Assembly (NCBI RefSeq): GCF_013344685.1 | Contig: NZ_CP050137.1 | Location: 2,597,001 to 2,661,000, forward strand | DNA: 64,000 nucleotides | DNA from: Sphingomonas sp. CL5.1 | GTDB taxonomy: Bacteria > Pseudomonadota > Alphaproteobacteria > Sphingomonadales > Sphingomonadaceae | Direction of reading: 5' to 3' | Shown here: piece by piece, positions 54,153 to 63,056 of the stretch | Numbering within the stretch: position 1 is the stretch's first letter | Layout: each line of letters begins with the position of its first letter | Made by a program: the position numbers and the translations under genes | Notes under the pieces: model-generated | Seen by the model: the letters and a program-made list of their open reading frames with translations, nothing else | What the model was told of the DNA's origin: nothing | The model's database searches: none

Positions 54153-55247
54153 TCATGGCGATGATCGTTGCCGGCCGATCTGGGGAACCCGGCCGGATCC
54201 ATCGCCGGTGTCGAGGAACTGCGCGGCGTCTTCGGGCCAGAGCTGGGCGGACAGGCTTTGCGCGATGCACCGGCGTCCGAGATTGACGAGATCGCTGTTG
54301 AAATCGTCGAGACAGGGGTCGAGCGGCAGGATGTCGATCCCGACCGGTAGCGCGCGCTGGACCAGGGTCGTGAACGCGGTGGCGCCGGCTGGATCGTCGT
54401 CGCGCGCGACATAGAGACGGCGCAGACCGGCCGGGAATAGGATGGCGGCGAGATGCGCGGCGGAGAGGCCCGCGATCGCCGGAAGCATGGGCATGACCTG
54501 GCGCAGCGACAGCAACGTCTCGATGCCTTCCGCGGCAAGCATGACGGGACCGCTCGCGCCGAACCGCACGCCGTTGCCGAGCAGATGCCCCATGGCGCGG
54601 CGGGGATAGGCGATCGGCGCCTTGGCCGAGCCGTCGCGCTGGAGCCAGGTGCGGTGGACGCCGGTGACGGTGCCGTCGAGATCGGTCACCGCCGCGATCA
54701 TCGCCGGCCATGCGTTGCGGACATCGGGCTGATCCTCGTCGGACGGCCGATACCAGCAGCGTGGGTGGAAGCGCAGCGCGTCGCAGCCGCTGAGGTCGGT
54801 GATGCCGCGTGAAGCAAGGTGGACCGCCGCAATCGTGCCGGCGATCGGTTTCGACGCGGCCAACAGCCGTCGCGCCGCTTCCGGCGTCCCGGTCGGCGCC
54901 TTGCTGCGACGTGGCGAGGGCGTGACGCTCGGCGGGGGTTGCGGCAAGCTCAGGAAGCGTCGCGCCTCATCGAGCGTGTCGCGCAAGGTCCGATGCCCAC
55001 AGGAGACGGCGATGATATCGAGCAGGTCGCCGTGATCGCCATTCTGGGCATCGGTCCATTTGCCGGCCAGCCCGCGCCCGTCGGTCGAGGCGACCAGCCG
55101 AACATAGAGGCTGCGCCCGGCGGCATTGTGGACGTCGCCGACCAGCCAGTAGCGGCCTTCCTTGCGGCCATTGGACAGATAGCGGCGACAGACCGCCTCG
55201 GCCTGGTCGGCAAGGGCGGCGGCTATCTGGCTGGCGGGGCTTTGCAT
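54153..55247 (-). CDS. Toprim-domain protein (primase-like)
   Basis: ATG 55247 has TGAGGAGCCCCGTG upstream. The 364-residue protein starts with a segment in place of a zinc-binding primase domain (GRKEGRYWLVGDVHNAAGRS, KWTDAQNGDHGDLLDIIAVS), then ARRLLAASKPIAGTIAAVHL. The Toprim domain has VMLAAEGIETLLSL (catalytic Glu), then RLYVARDDDPAGATAF (DxD). Such proteins form a pair with the large methylase-helicase encoded 11 bp upstream on mobile elements. Priming or repair of transferred DNA is inferred. Confidence 0.85.
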   Translation of the reverse strand: MQSPASQIAAALADQAEAVCRRYLSNGRKEGRYWLVGDVHNAAGRSLYVRLVASTDGRGLAGKWTDAQNGDHGDLLDIIAVSCGHRTLRDTLDEARRFLSLPQPPPSVTPSPRRSKAPTGTPEAARRLLAASKPIAGTIAAVHLASRGITDLSGCDALRFHPRCWYRPSDEDQPDVRNAWPAMIAAVTDLDGTVTGVHRTWLQRDGSAKAPIAYPRRAMGHLLGNGVRFGASGPVMLAAEGIETLLSLRQVMPMLPAIAGLSAAHLAAILFPAGLRRLYVARDDDPAGATAFTTLVQRALPVGIDILPLDPCLDDFNSDLVNLGRRCIAQSLSAQLWPEDAAQFLDTGDGSGRVPQIGRQRSSP

Positions 55248-55258
55248 CACGGGGCTCC

Positions 55259-58200
55259 TCAGGCGGCCTTGCGCGCCGAGACCCGCTCGATCAGATAGCG
55301 TTCGAGCAGACGCCCCAGCACATCGGCGCCGACAGCCCCTGTCGGCACATAGAGGCGGAGTTTCCACGAGACGATCTCGGAGATCAAGCCCATCGCCTTG
55401 AGCCGCTCGACGCCGAGATCGTTGAATCCGGTCAGCTCGATCCGCCAGTCACCCATCGCGCGCACGCGCTTCAGCACCTGTCCATCGGCGAGGAGCAGCA
55501 CGGTGTCACCTGAAAGCAGCATCGTGCGCGCCTCGTCGCCCGAGAGCTGCACCGGCTTATTGTCATTGGCGACGGTCGCGGCCCAGGCGGGCGACACGCG
55601 GCGGCCTATGATCCGCTCGCCCTCGTCGGTCTGGAGCCGATAGACCCGCGTCGACTCGTCGGGGAGCCGCTTCCAGATCGGCAGCAGCAGGCCCGACACG
55701 ATATGCAGCGTCGACGTCTCGAACGCGGGGAGGTCGGCCAGCTCCGCCGCCCATGCCGCGCTGAATGCCGTGCGATCGGCGGGCTGCCACGCGCTTGCCG
55801 CGAGCGGCTCGGCGCGCATCACCGCGTCGGTCAACGGCCAGACCAGGCGGACGCGCGGATGGACCGCACCGTCATCGTCGGTCACGCTGCGCGCCCGGCG
55901 CCGGAGCGCCGCGCGGCCGGTCTGGGCGTTGACCAGCATGACCGCGCCGCGATCGTCGACCAGCGCCAGCGCGTCGTAGAGCGACAGCGGGACGAGCTTC
56001 TCCTTGCGCTCGATCGTGAGCAAGGCCGTCTGCGCCCCGGTCCCGGGATGGCTGTAGATCGGCGCGCGATCGATGACGCGGAAACTCGCGGCCTGAAGCG
56101 TTTCCAGCCCGAGTTCGAACGTGCCGCTGGCGATCGCGCCCTCGATGCGGGCGCTGAGCAGGCCCTCGAAGACGCCGAACAACAGATCCTGCATCGCGAT
56201 GGTGAGCGCCAGCATGCGATTGAGGAAGGTGGTGATGCCGGGCAGTTCCTCACGCATGCCGCCCTCGCCGGTGAGCAGGGACAGGCCGGTCGCCGCCTCG
56301 AAGTCGTCCAGCGAGCAGCCCGCGACCGCGCCGCGCGCGATCAGCCGATAGAGCTGGTTGAGGGCATCGCGCGCATAAGCGGATTCGAGATTGTCCTCCG
56401 GTCGGAACATGTTCTGGCTGCCGGTCTGGCGCTGCCCGCGCGTGATCGCGCCGAGCGAATCGAGCCGGCGCGCGATGGTCGAGATGAAGCGTTTCTGCCC
56501 CTTCACGTTGGTCGTCACCGGCCGGTAGCGCGGCGGCTGCTTCTGGTTGGTGCGGTGATCGCGGCCGAAGCCCTGGATCGCGCTGTCCGCCTTGAACCCG
56601 AATTCGAGCCCGTAATGGTTGCGCAGGCGCTGGTTCCGGCACGCGAGGTCGGCGTGATAGCTGCGGCCGGTGCCGCCCGCCTCCGAGAAGATCAGGATCG
56701 GCTTCACGTCATCCATGAACGCCTGCGTCTCGGCAAGGCTCGCCGATGCCGGGCGGTTCTCGACCGCGAAGCGGATCGTGCCGTCCTCCCGGCGTTTGGG
56801 CACGATGCGCCGCGACCGGCCGGTCACCTCGGCGACCTTGTCGCTCCCGAAATGCTGGATGATCTGGTCGAGCGCGCCGGGCACCGGCGGCAAAGCCGCC
56901 AGTTTCTCGATCATCGCCTCGCGGCGCCGAACCGCCTCGCGACTGATCACCGGATTGCCGTCGTCGTCGCGCGCCGGCCGGGACGCGAGATTGCCCTCCT
57001 TGTCGGTGAACGGCTCGAACAATTGCACCGGGAAGCTGTGCTCAAGGTAATCCAGCACATATTCGCGCGGGGTGATATCGATCGAGACGTCGTCCCATTC
57101 GGCGGTCGAAATCTCGGCAAGGCGGCGTTCCTGCAGCGCTTCGCCGGTCGAGACGATCTGGATGACCGCCGCCTCGCCCGCGGTGAGATCGCGCTCGATA
57201 TTGGCGATCACGCTCGGCGTCTGCATCGCGGTAATGACGTGATTGAAGAAGCGCTGCTTGGTCTGCTCGAACGCCGATCGCGCGGCGGACCTGGCCTGGG
57301 CGTTGAGCGTGCCGTGGCTCGCGCTGGTGATGCCGGAGGCCTGCATCGCGGCATCGAGATTGTTGTGGATGATCTGGAACGCGGCCGCATAGCTGTCGTA
57401 GATGCGGACCTGTTCGGGCGTGAGCGTATGTTCGAGCACCTCATATTCGACGCCGTCGAACGACAGCGACCGCGCGGCATAGAGCCCGAGCGCCTTGAGG
57501 TCGCGCGCCAGCACCTCCATCGCCGCGACCCCGCCATTCTCGATCGCGGTGACGAATGCCGCGCGCGTCTCGAACGGAAAATCCTCGCCGCCCCACAGAC
57601 CGAGCCGCTGGGCGTAGGCGAGGTTCTGGACCGTGGTCGCGCCGGTCGCCGAGACATAGACGATCCGCGCATCGGGCAACGCGTGCTGAAGACGAAGCCC
57701 CGCGCGCCCCTGCTGCGACGGTGCGACGTCGCCGCGCTCGCCCTTGCCGCCGACCGCATTGGCCATGGCGTGCGCCTCGTCGAACACGAGGACGCCGTCG
57801 AAGTCGCGGCCGAGCCAGTCAACGATCTGCTCGACGCGGGATTTCTTGCCGCCGCGATCCTGCGAGCGCAGCGTCGCATAGGTGGTGAAGAGCACGCCTT
57901 CCTCGAGCCGGATATCGCCCTGACGGAATCGCGATAACGGCGTCACCAGCAGGCGCTCCTGGCCGAGCGCCGACCAGTCGCGCTGGGCGTCTTCGAGTAG
58001 CTTGTCGGACTTGCTGATCCAGACCGCCTTGCGACGGCCTTTGAGCCAATTGTCGAGGATGATCCCGGCGACCTGCCGCCCCTTGCCCGCGCCCGTGCCG
58101 TCACCCAGGAACCAGCCGCGACGGAAGCGGACCGCGCCCGCGGCGTCGTCGGGCGCAGCCGAGACGATCTCCCATGTCTCATCGACCGTCCAGGCGCCCG

Positions 58201-59605
58201 AAAGATGACCGGCATGCGCCTCACCGGCATAGATCACGGATTCGAGCTGGGCGTCGGACAGGATGCCGAGCGTCACCAGCGACGGCAGCAGATGCGGGCG
58301 GTAGGAAGGCTTGGGCGGGGCGACCGACGCCATCGCGGCCGACTGGACCAAAGGTGAGGGGTGGGGGAGGGCGCCGGGAATGGCGAGCGACTGGAGCGCA
58401 TAGGGCTCGTAGATGCTGTCGCCGAGACGCCCCTCCGGCGGCGTCCAGTCCCGCGTCTCGTACGCGAGTTCGACGCCTTCGGGCTCGGAGACGGCCGGCG
58501 CTGGCGTAGCGGTCGTTGTCGAAGGCTTCGCGCGGACCGCCGTGGCTGACGCGCTGATCGGCAACGCCGCGACCGGCGCGGGCGTGGTCGGCGTGCGCGG
58601 TGGCATTTGATCGAGCACCCATGCGAGGAGCGTCGCGGTGTCGGGCGCCTTGCCCGCGCTTTCGGGGAAGCGATCGGGGTCGTCGGCCGGGATCTTGTCG
58701 ATGACGGTGAGCCGCGTGGCGATCGACGTCCCGTACCGGGCATAGACGCTGCCGTCGATCGCGGCGGTGAACTGGACCCGGCCTTGCTCCTGAAGCCGGG
58801 CGAACGCGCTGCGCCATGCCGGCGCGGCCGGTGCGCAATTGGCGCCGGTAATCGCCACCAGCCGCCCGCCGGGTTCGAGCCGGGCGAGCGCCGACGCGAT
58901 ATGGCGCAACGCGGTGTCCTTCATCGCGCGATCGACGTCGGCCGTGGCTGAGAAAGGCGGATTCATCAGCACGACGGTCGGGCAAATCGCCGGCGACAGC
59001 CGATCGTCGATCGACGCGGCATCATGGTGCGACACCGCGATGCCGGGGAAGAGGTGGCCGAGCAGCGCGGCGCGGACCTCGGCCAGCTCGTTGAGCGCGA
59101 GATCGGCCCGCGCCAGTTCGGCATGGATCGCGAGCATGCCCGTCCCGGCGGACGGTTCGAGCACGCGATCGTTCGGGCCGATCGCGGCCGCGACCGCGGC
59201 GACATAGGCAAGGCCGGGAGGGGTGGAGAATTGCTGGAGCGCCTGGCTCGTCTCCGATCGGCGCGTATGGGTGGGGAGCAATCCGGCGATCCGCTCGATC
59301 AGCGCGAGCGAGCTGGCGGGCGTGCGGGCAAGGATCGTGCGGCCATATTTGCGCAGGAACAGGATCGTCGCCGCCTCACAGGCATCATAGCCGGTCTTCC
59401 AGTCCCACGCGCCTTCGGCATCGCCGGCGTTGAAGGCATGCGACATGGCGGCGCGCAGTTCGGCGGCGTCGACCTGTCGGCCGGCTTCGAGCGTGGGCAG
59501 GAGCCGGGCGGCGGCAAGAAGGATCGCCGCGGCGGGGGTGGCGAAGGCGGACGCGGCGGCGGCTGGCGCGACGTCGGGCGCCGCGTCGGACAGGGTGCGG
59601 GTCAT
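55259..59605 (-). CDS. Strawberry-notch-type methylase-helicase, 1448 residues
   Basis: The N-terminal 300 residues hold an adenine-methylase-like fold (RVLEPSAGTGMLAIHAELA; TVVLMNPPFSATADVDRAM, the NPPF catalytic motif near 215). A Pro/Ala linker follows. The SNO helicase N-part starts near 430 (LLPSLVTLGILSDAQLESVI); Walker A GDGTGAGKGRQVAGIIL is near 500-515, FDEAHAMANAVGGKGER near 610, and SATGATTVQNLAYAQRLGLW near 650. The C-terminal helicase and strawberry-notch C domain (SEAGGTGRSYHADLACRNQR; IQGFGRDHRTNQKQPPRYRP) complete it. These giant proteins are markers of plasmids and integrative elements; they may protect or remodel incoming DNA. It forms an operon with the Toprim gene. Confidence 0.93.
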   Translation of the reverse strand: MTRTLSDAAPDVAPAAAASAFATPAAAILLAAARLLPTLEAGRQVDAAELRAAMSHAFNAGDAEGAWDWKTGYDACEAATILFLRKYGRTILARTPASSLALIERIAGLLPTHTRRSETSQALQQFSTPPGLAYVAAVAAAIGPNDRVLEPSAGTGMLAIHAELARADLALNELAEVRAALLGHLFPGIAVSHHDAASIDDRLSPAICPTVVLMNPPFSATADVDRAMKDTALRHIASALARLEPGGRLVAITGANCAPAAPAWRSAFARLQEQGRVQFTAAIDGSVYARYGTSIATRLTVIDKIPADDPDRFPESAGKAPDTATLLAWVLDQMPPRTPTTPAPVAALPISASATAVRAKPSTTTATPAPAVSEPEGVELAYETRDWTPPEGRLGDSIYEPYALQSLAIPGALPHPSPLVQSAAMASVAPPKPSYRPHLLPSLVTLGILSDAQLESVIYAGEAHAGHLSGAWTVDETWEIVSAAPDDAAGAVRFRRGWFLGDGTGAGKGRQVAGIILDNWLKGRRKAVWISKSDKLLEDAQRDWSALGQERLLVTPLSRFRQGDIRLEEGVLFTTYATLRSQDRGGKKSRVEQIVDWLGRDFDGVLVFDEAHAMANAVGGKGERGDVAPSQQGRAGLRLQHALPDARIVYVSATGATTVQNLAYAQRLGLWGGEDFPFETRAAFVTAIENGGVAAMEVLARDLKALGLYAARSLSFDGVEYEVLEHTLTPEQVRIYDSYAAAFQIIHNNLDAAMQASGITSASHGTLNAQARSAARSAFEQTKQRFFNHVITAMQTPSVIANIERDLTAGEAAVIQIVSTGEALQERRLAEISTAEWDDVSIDITPREYVLDYLEHSFPVQLFEPFTDKEGNLASRPARDDDGNPVISREAVRRREAMIEKLAALPPVPGALDQIIQHFGSDKVAEVTGRSRRIVPKRREDGTIRFAVENRPASASLAETQAFMDDVKPILIFSEAGGTGRSYHADLACRNQRLRNHYGLEFGFKADSAIQGFGRDHRTNQKQPPRYRPVTTNVKGQKRFISTIARRLDSLGAITRGQRQTGSQNMFRPEDNLESAYARDALNQLYRLIARGAVAGCSLDDFEAATGLSLLTGEGGMREELPGITTFLNRMLALTIAMQDLLFGVFEGLLSARIEGAIASGTFELGLETLQAASFRVIDRAPIYSHPGTGAQTALLTIERKEKLVPLSLYDALALVDDRGAVMLVNAQTGRAALRRRARSVTDDDGAVHPRVRLVWPLTDAVMRAEPLAASAWQPADRTAFSAAWAAELADLPAFETSTLHIVSGLLLPIWKRLPDESTRVYRLQTDEGERIIGRRVSPAWAATVANDNKPVQLSGDEARTMLLSGDTVLLLADGQVLKRVRAMGDWRIELTGFNDLGVERLKAMGLISEIVSWKLRLYVPTGAVGADVLGRLLERYLIERVSARKAA

Positions 59606-59696
59606 GGAAAGTCTCCGGGAGGGTGGGTTGGCCAGCCCGCGGATCTCTCCCTCTGGTCCTACCGGGCTCGCCCCTTTCCGGCCAGCCCTCTCCCTC

Positions 59697-59891
59697 TCAC
59701 CCGGGTCCGATATCGGGATCCTGCTCGACGCCGAGAGCCTTCAGCCGCGCATGGTCGAGATAGCTGACGATCTCATAGTCGTCGGACATATGCGCAGAGT
59801 CACCCGCCCGGACCTCGCCGAGCGTTGCCCAGGTGCCATCGGGCCAGACGGCGATATCATCGCTGCTATGGGGGTGTGCATTGCGGTTCAT
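59697..59891 (-). CDS. Small hypothetical protein, 64 residues
   Basis: ATG 59891 follows GAACGGAGACAGCC. The product reads MNRNAHPHSSDDIAVWPDGT, WATLGEVRAGDSAHMSDDYE and IVSYLDHARLKALGVEQDPD. The WPDGTWATLGEV core resembles short conserved proteins found beside large helicases on mobile elements. Function unknown. A class B leader element lies 64 nt upstream with a GCGGGAATCGTCCCGC hairpin between. Confidence 0.68.
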   Translation of the reverse strand: MNRNAHPHSSDDIAVWPDGTWATLGEVRAGDSAHMSDDYEIVSYLDHARLKALGVEQDPDIGPG

Positions 59892-59954
59892 GGCTGTCTC
59901 CGTTCCGTGCGCGGGACGATTCCCGCCGACGCCGCGGACAAGGGGCCGGACGAA

Positions 59955-60000
59955 ACTGTCACCGAGCGTTGCGAGGGGAACCCGCCTGCGGGTTGACGGT
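59955..60000 (-). promoter_or_regulatory. Class B structured leader element, copy B3
   Basis: ACTGTCA (59955) pairs with TGACGGT (59994), one T-G wobble, enclosing AACCCGcctgCGGGTT. It ends 64 nt before the ATG of the 64-residue gene. Confidence 0.65.
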
Positions 60001-60074
60001 GGCGACGCCATGCCCCTTACCGGGCGTCGTTCGGGCGGGATGGCAGACGCACGGGACGGGGGTGACCAGGATCG

Positions 60075-60374
60075 CTACGCCGCCGCGCGCCACCAGGCGA
60101 TCCGCTCCTCCCGACTGGCATTGGCCAGCTTGAGCAGCAGATCGCCGTGACAGGGCAGAGGCGCGCAGAAGCAGACGAGATCGTACCCGCGCAATTCGTC
60201 GAGCGCGCGAAGCAGATGATGCTGGGTGCGCAGCCAGGCCGCATATTTCGCGATGACCATGGCCCGGTCGCCGTCGGTGCCGATCCTGAACGGATTGCCC
60301 CATTTCGAGCCGCGGCCGATATAGATCGCACCAGTCGCGTTTGCCGCCGACCGCTTGTTGAGAACCCTGCACAT
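60075..60374 (-). CDS. DUF4326 protein
   Basis: ATG 60374 follows GTGGAGACGGCGC. The 99-residue protein reads MCRVLNKRSAANATGAIYIG, RGSKWGNPFRIGTDGDRAMV, LRTQHHLLRALDELRGYDLV and CFCAPLPCHGDLLLKLANAS. The RGSKWGNPF and CFC-x6-CHGD motifs are diagnostic for DUF4326, a small Cys/His-containing fold of unknown function common in phages and mobile elements. A class B leader element lies 65 nt upstream. Confidence 0.88.
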   Translation of the reverse strand: MCRVLNKRSAANATGAIYIGRGSKWGNPFRIGTDGDRAMVIAKYAAWLRTQHHLLRALDELRGYDLVCFCAPLPCHGDLLLKLANASREERIAWWRAAA

Positions 60375-60438
60375 GCGCCGTCTCCACGCCGCCAGCACGG
60401 CGGCACGAGAGCGGGTTGGGCGCGGCCGCTCACGCCGA

Positions 60439-60474
60439 CCGTCACCGAAGGGGAACGGCTTGCCCGTTGACGGA
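60439..60474 (-). promoter_or_regulatory. Class B structured leader element, copy B4 (short)
   Basis: CCGTCA (60439) pairs with TGACGG (60468), enclosing AACGGcttgcCCGTT. The loop between outer and inner stems is shorter than in B2/B3. It ends 65 nt before the DUF4326 start. Confidence 0.62.
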
Positions 60475-60556
60475 CGGCGAGGCCGCGCCAGACCTCGTGC
60501 TGCCGAAGTGCGGGCGTGAGATGCGGATGATCAGGGCCTCTGGTCGGCGGGCATGG

Positions 60557-60587
60557 AAAAAGCCCGTCCCGACGTGCGGAACGGGCT
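60557..60587 (-). terminator. Rho-independent terminator
   Basis: On the minus strand AGCCCGT...ACGGGCT is followed by TTTTTCC. It lies 5 bp past the stop (60592) of the minus-strand operon 61.4-60.6 kb. Confidence 0.75.
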
Positions 60588-60591
60588 GAGG

Positions 60592-61395
60592 TCAGGCGGC
60601 GAGCCGCGAATGGCGTTCGAGGTCGATCACGAAGCCGTGTCGGCCGATGACATATTCATGCTCCGCAACGAGAAATTGTCGTCGCTCGGCTTGGTCGCGG
60701 CGGCCTCCCAGGGTCGCGACCGTTTCGACGAAGCCGGGATGGCGATCGGATCGTGCGGCCGCGATCACGACCCAGTCGTCGGCATGCTCACGCTCGAAGC
60801 GCTGTCGATCGCGGGCGAATGACTCCTCCGCCGTCAGCGGCCGGCCATGGACAGCCTCCCAGGCATCCGGTTCCCAGTCGCGTAAAGTGCGATCGGCCTG
60901 CGCCTTCTCCCGGTCGGTAAAAAGGTCGGGATAGCCCATAGCGACACGCGCCCAGTCGCTATCCTCTTCATACCACCCGCCCCTGATCCGAAACGCAGGA
61001 TGCAGGGCGGCATTGCGTGCCCGGTCGAGCTTGAACCCGCCGTGCGAAGCGGTCGAGTGGAAGACGACGCCCTCCGCATAGATCGTCGCGCCCTGCGACA
61101 TGCCCCAGGGCGTCGAGATCGGCGTCCGTTTCTCCCGACGTCCGAACGCGGCGCGCTGGGTAAGATGGACCGCGATGGCCTCGACATGCGCGCGGAAGCC
61201 GGCCTCGTCGGCGACCGTCCCTTCGTTGCCGAAAACATCGGCCGCAGTCCATTCGCCGATTGGTTTCGAGAGGCGCCAGCCCGACGCGAGACGAAGCCCG
61301 TCCCCCGCCGGTATGGCGATATAGCCCAGGTCGCCGACCCGGGCCGCGAGCAGGTTCCCGGCGGTCCTGCCATAATTGACGAGAACCGCGCTCAT
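60592..61395 (-). CDS. Hypothetical protein, DUF7007-like
   Basis: The 267-residue protein reads MSAVLVNYGRTAGNLLAARV, GDLGYIAIPAGDGLRLASGW, RTPISTPWGMSQGATIYAEG and VVFHSTASHGGFKLDRARNA. The segment WGMSQ...VVFHSTASHGGFKL is what I associate with the DUF7007 family of mobile-element proteins. The C-terminal part is acidic and helical. It overlaps the stop of the 96-residue gene by 4 nt and ends just before a terminator, so it is the last gene of a three-gene operon starting at 62155. Confidence 0.7.
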   Translation of the reverse strand: MSAVLVNYGRTAGNLLAARVGDLGYIAIPAGDGLRLASGWRLSKPIGEWTAADVFGNEGTVADEAGFRAHVEAIAVHLTQRAAFGRREKRTPISTPWGMSQGATIYAEGVVFHSTASHGGFKLDRARNAALHPAFRIRGGWYEEDSDWARVAMGYPDLFTDREKAQADRTLRDWEPDAWEAVHGRPLTAEESFARDRQRFEREHADDWVVIAAARSDRHPGFVETVATLGGRRDQAERRQFLVAEHEYVIGRHGFVIDLERHSRLAA

Positions 61396-61682
61396 GCCGC
61401 CCGCCTGTCGTTAGAGATACGGGCGGGCATGAAATCGGGGCCATAGTTGCGCGAGCGCGCGAAGTCCGGGTCATCGGCCTCATCGACCAGATATTCGGTG
61501 ACCTCCTCGGCATAATCGGCGTCGACGACCGCCGTATGGACGGGACTCAACTCTACGGCATGCCTGTCGCCGAACACGACCGCGTCGGCTGCCTGCATCG
61601 CCGCGCGATGATTCTCGGCATCGACCGCGACCTTGATCCGGATGGTCGTATAGACATGCACGAAATGGCGCCGGACCGTCAT
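61392..61682 (-). CDS. Hypothetical protein, 96 residues
   Basis: The protein reads MTVRRHFVHVYTTIRIKVAV, DAENHRAAMQAADAVVFGDR and YAEEVTEYLVDEADDPDFAR, a small alpha/beta protein with an acidic C-terminal half. The N-terminal beta strands followed by DHRAAM-like helix recur in mobile-element proteins that modify or bind nucleotides, but I cannot name the family. It overlaps both neighbours by 4 nt (ATGA), so it is translated as part of the operon. Confidence 0.7.
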   Translation of the reverse strand: MTVRRHFVHVYTTIRIKVAVDAENHRAAMQAADAVVFGDRHAVELSPVHTAVVDADYAEEVTEYLVDEADDPDFARSRNYGPDFMPARISNDRRAA

Positions 61683-62155
61683 GCCGCCCTCCCCAGACGA
61701 GAGGGCAACACGACCGGGTCGGGATCGTTCACGACCTCGAACCGCGCGTCGGTGTAGCGGTTGCGATCGAGCCAGTCTTGCGCCGAGGTCATGTCGGGCG
61801 CGAGGAAACGCAGCTCATCGCGCCCGGCGTGGCTGGTCAGCACACGGACCATGCCGGGCTTCGGCGTCTCGGCGATCTCGAAATGAAGCGCGCTCTCGAC
61901 CGAATAGTGGCGGCGCACGACGATCGCGATGATGCCCTGGCTGCCATAATTGCCCAGATGGAGACAAAAGCCTGCAGGGGATCGGTATGTCGGACGGACC
62001 TCCTCGGCGGTGCGTTCGACGAGGCGGCCGATGCCATTGTCGTTGTTCCACGCCTTGAGCTTGCGGGTGAAGCGCTCGGGCGGACGCGGTTCGCCATTGG
62101 AATAACGGATCAGGCTGCCGAGCGGCGCGGTATCGTAGATGTCTTGAGCAAGCAT
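61679..62155 (-). CDS. Hypothetical protein, 158 residues
   Basis: First gene of the 62.2-60.6 kb operon. It reads MLAQDIYDTAPLGSLIRYSN, PPERFTRKLKAWNNDNGIGR, FCLHLGNYGSQGIIAIVVRR and ELRFLAPDMTSAQDWLDRNR. Compact alpha/beta protein, no recognised family. The ATG is directly abutted by an 8-bp hairpin whose loop contains the ribosome site, and a strong terminator stands in front of that, so expression is probably controlled separately from the upstream gene. Confidence 0.7.
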   Translation of the reverse strand: MLAQDIYDTAPLGSLIRYSNGEPRPPERFTRKLKAWNNDNGIGRLVERTAEEVRPTYRSPAGFCLHLGNYGSQGIIAIVVRRHYSVESALHFEIAETPKPGMVRVLTSHAGRDELRFLAPDMTSAQDWLDRNRYTDARFEVVNDPDPVVLPSRLGRAA

Positions 62156-62173
62156 GTTTCAAGTCCTTGAAAC
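62156..62173 (-). promoter_or_regulatory. Start-codon-proximal hairpin holding the ribosome site
   Basis: Sense strand GTTTCAAG-GA-CTTGAAAC is a perfect 8-bp inverted repeat ending exactly before ATG 62155; the AAGGA of the ribosome site sits at its apex. Confidence 0.6.
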
Positions 62174-62206
62174 GCGAAAGCCCGGCACGACGGCCGGGCT
62201 TTCGCG
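62173..62206 (-). terminator. Strong hairpin terminator
   Basis: CGCGAAAGCCCGGC and GCCGGGCTTTCGCG form a perfect 14-bp stem 21 bp after the stop at 62227; on the minus strand the descending arm contains CTTTCGCG followed by TTTC. Confidence 0.65.
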
Positions 62207-62226
62207 GGATGGATGGGGTGAAAGGG

Positions 62227-62973
62227 TCAGGCGTTGCGGTGTCGAGCGATCGCGATGGCAGCCCGTGCCGCCACGGCGGCGATGGCTCCGTGCTGGACGG
62301 CGAGATCAGTCGCCTCGACCGTTTGCAGGCAGGCGGCCCGGATATCCTCGTCGGTGACGCTCGACGCATCGGGCCCGGCGGGGAGATCAGCGTCCGCGAT
62401 CGCCGTGATCGCGCGGCGGACCTCGGCTTCGTCGAGACGCAGCAGCGCATGGCTGCCGTGACCGGGCGCGCAGCCGAGTTCGCCATATTCGGCGCGATCG
62501 AGCAGCTCGCATTCCATCTGACCGGTCGTGGACGTCAGGATATGATCGGCGGTCACCACGGTCACGCCGCCGCCAAAGCCGTCGGGCCGCATCTTGCTGC
62601 ACATCCAGGCGGAGGTGATGGTGACGTGATCGAGCTGGTCGCAGCGCCGGACGATCGCCTGAAAGATGCGGTCGTCGCCCTGATCCGCCAGATCGAGTTC
62701 GACTTCATCCTCATCGGGTCCGAGCGCGGCAAGCTCGTCCCGAACCAGCTCGGCGACGCTGCCGGGGGCGATCGTCTCGCCCGCCAGAACCTCGCGAAGC
62801 TCGGCGGCCTTGAACCACAGGCAGTCGTTGGTTCCGCCGCTGGCGAAGAAATAGACCGCATCGCCATCGGGTTCGTTCTCGTAGATCTGGGTCAGGAGCA
62901 CCAGTTCGAGCGGGGTGATCGCGTCGGCCGGAATGCTCGGCCAGACGACGGTCGGAAAGAAATAGTCAGCCAT
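62227..62973 (-). CDS. Hypothetical protein, 248 residues
   Basis: ATG 62973 follows ATCGAAGGACATGAC. The sequence MADYFFPTVVWPSIPADAIT, PLELVLLTQIYENEPDGDAV, YFFASGGTNDCLWFKAAELR and WMCSKMRPDGFGGGVTVVTA is acidic overall with an aromatic N-terminus, a pattern I know from large conserved hypothetical proteins of conjugative plasmids, with no assigned function. It is monocistronic, bounded by terminator hairpins on both sides. Confidence 0.7.
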   Translation of the reverse strand: MADYFFPTVVWPSIPADAITPLELVLLTQIYENEPDGDAVYFFASGGTNDCLWFKAAELREVLAGETIAPGSVAELVRDELAALGPDEDEVELDLADQGDDRIFQAIVRRCDQLDHVTITSAWMCSKMRPDGFGGGVTVVTADHILTSTTGQMECELLDRAEYGELGCAPGHGSHALLRLDEAEVRRAITAIADADLPAGPDASSVTDEDIRAACLQTVEATDLAVQHGAIAAVAARAAIAIARHRNA

Positions 62974-62994
62974 GTCATGTCCTTCGATAAGAAC

Positions 62995-63025
62995 GCGAAA
63001 ACCCGGCGCGGCGGCCGGGTTTCGC
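62995..63025 (-). terminator. Hairpin terminator
   Basis: GCGAAAaCCCGGC and GCCGGGTTTCGC pair over 12 bp with one bulge, 32 bp past the stop at 63057; the minus-strand arm ends GGGTTTTCGCGTTCTT. Confidence 0.65.
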
Positions 63026-63056
63026 AAGGGTTGCAACGGGGGTCGGAGGATTGCCG

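Noticed and set aside
55703..57937. Plus-strand frame of 744 codons opposite the methylase-helicase
   Set aside because: Composition is that of an antisense shadow and the minus strand encodes unmistakable helicase motifs throughout.
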